A stretch of 64,000 nucleotides of DNA from Serripes groenlandicus (taxonomy: Eukaryota; Mollusca; Bivalvia; Cardiida; Cardiidae). The number at the start of each line of letters is the position of its first letter. Position 1 is the first letter of the stretch. Below, piece by piece: positions 63,228 to 64,000 of the stretch. The stretch covers positions 38,543,700 through 38,607,699 of the forward strand of contig JASEVX010000011.1 of assembly GCA_031761405.1 (NCBI GenBank). The letters run 5' to 3'. Position numbers and translations under genes: made by a program. The notes below the pieces were generated by a model that had not been told where the DNA came from, did not search any database, and saw only the letters and a program-made list of their open reading frames with translations.

Positions 63228-63261
63228 GTATGTCTAGTCCTTTTATCTGATCTTGCTTTAA

Positions 63262-63383
63262 CCCTTTCACACATATCAACACTTTCTGGGGCCTCTGCAG
63301 CAGACGATCCATGAACACATTGTGATCAAAAGAAAAATTGCTTAAAATGAGCAAATTCTCCTTTTGCCACAATGTTTTTAACT
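63262..63383 (+). mobile_element. left part of a TTAA-type MITE
   Basis: TTAA then CCCTTTCACACATATC; apex AAAGAAAAATTGCTTAAAATG; cut by the next element at the T-run near 63384. Confidence 0.55.
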
Positions 63384-64000
63384 TTTTAGATCACCTAGAG
63401 CCAAAGGCTCAAGGTGGGCTATACTGATCACTTTTTGTCCGTCGTCCATCTGTCGTCGTCTGTCGTTAACTTTTAGCTTTAAACATCATCTCCTCCTGAA
63501 CCACAGGACCAATTACATCCAAACTTCACAGGAATGTTCCTTTGGTGGCCCTCTTTCAAAATTGTTCAAAGATTTAAATTCCATTGAGAACTTTGGTTGC
63601 TGTGTCATCAGAAAGGGGCAAAATGTCCAATCTATAAAAATCTTCTCCTCTGAATCTGCTTGTCAGATTCCAATAAAGTTCGGTAGAAATGTTCCTTTGG
63701 TGACCCTCTACAAAGATTGTTCAAGGCATACTGTTTGGTTGAAAACATGGCAGTCAGGAGGCATCAGAAAAGGGGCAAAATCGTCCGTTGTTAACTTTTA
63801 GCTGTAAACATCATCTCCTCCTAAACCACAGGACCAATTTCATCCAAACTTCACAGGAATGTTTCTTTGGTGGCCCTCTTTCAAAATTGTTCAAAGATTT
63901 AAATTCCATTTAGAACTTTGGTTGCTGCGGCATCAAAAAGAGGGCAAAATGTCCAAACTTTAAAAATCTTCTCCTCTGAATCTGCTTGTCAGATTCCAAT
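63384..64000 (+). mobile_element. HINE-like element, family D, running off the window
   Basis: Starts TTTTTAGATCACCTAGAGCC with TCAAGGTGGGC, then GTCCGTCGTCCATC. At least two units with ACCACAGGACCAATT (63503 and 63826, about 322 bp) are visible before the end. Confidence 0.55.

Noticed and set aside
61627..61824. Antisense gene overlapping exon 12
   Set aside because: The minus frame is open across the exon by chance; only its 5-prime part (61825-61990) resembles a known protein.

Overview
This is a 64 kb piece of an animal nuclear genome that is AT-rich, intron-rich and packed with repeats. The repeats point to a bivalve mollusc: tRNA-derived SINEs ending in (AATC)n, satellite-bearing Helitron-like elements starting TTTTAGCTC, and dense small foldback elements. 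I cannot name the species. All convincing coding sequence belongs to one plus-strand gene, REV1, the Y-family translesion DNA polymerase. Fifteen exons can be chained with consistent splice phases. They cover about 950 codons, from the middle of the catalytic domain (1321) to just before the last part of the C-terminal domain (63227). The N-terminal part (BRCT, start of the catalytic core) lies to the left of the window and the final exon to the right.

Layout. 1-7878: REV1 catalytic exons 1-3 in repeat-filled introns. 7879-16423: end of exon 3, exon 4 and a long nest of satellite-bearing elements. 16424-29332: a noisy reverse-complement copy of roughly 3650-16423, folding back at about 16423/16424. 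29333-29532: exactly 200 N. 29533-37900: a second forward copy of 7879-16300, at offset 21,654 and without visible difference until about 13850. 37900-64000: single-copy sequence with REV1 exons 5-15. The simplest reading is that a contig ends in an unpolished fold-back read and the next contig starts inside the same locus, so about 21.6 kb of the window is artefactual. Linear REV1 is obtained by using 1-7878 followed by 29533 onward.

Gene biology. Exons 1-6 carry the polymerase core, with the catalytic Asp-Glu pair in exon 2. Exons 7-8 encode a linker. Exons 9a, 9b and 9c are three symmetric 0-0 phase exons, each with one ubiquitin-binding motif (UBM), followed by a more divergent UBM in exon 10. 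REV1 here therefore seems to have four UBMs instead of the two known in mammals. Exons 9a and 9b lie in a 440 bp direct tandem duplication in which I saw one difference; exon 9c is an older copy that shares a mobile-element remnant in its downstream intron. Exons 12-13 encode the C-terminal domain that recruits REV7 and other polymerases.

Repeats. The introns hold (i) several families of Helentron/HINE-like elements that share the terminal rules (TTTTAGCTC start, subterminal inverted repeat, 3-prime stem-loop followed by TCTTG and a T-run) but carry unrelated internal satellites of 150-178 bp; (ii) at least 20 TTAA-flanked foldback MITEs with CCCTTTCCC ends; (iii) a second foldback MITE family with TCTAGATAAGG ends; (iv) a 3.5 kb TIR transposon with a 7 bp target duplication and a dimeric 424 bp satellite core; (v) an hAT-like element inside a SINE; (vi) a mariner transposase fragment. 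I found no bacterial-type operon, CRISPR array or rRNA, and no evidence for a novel gene system beyond these.
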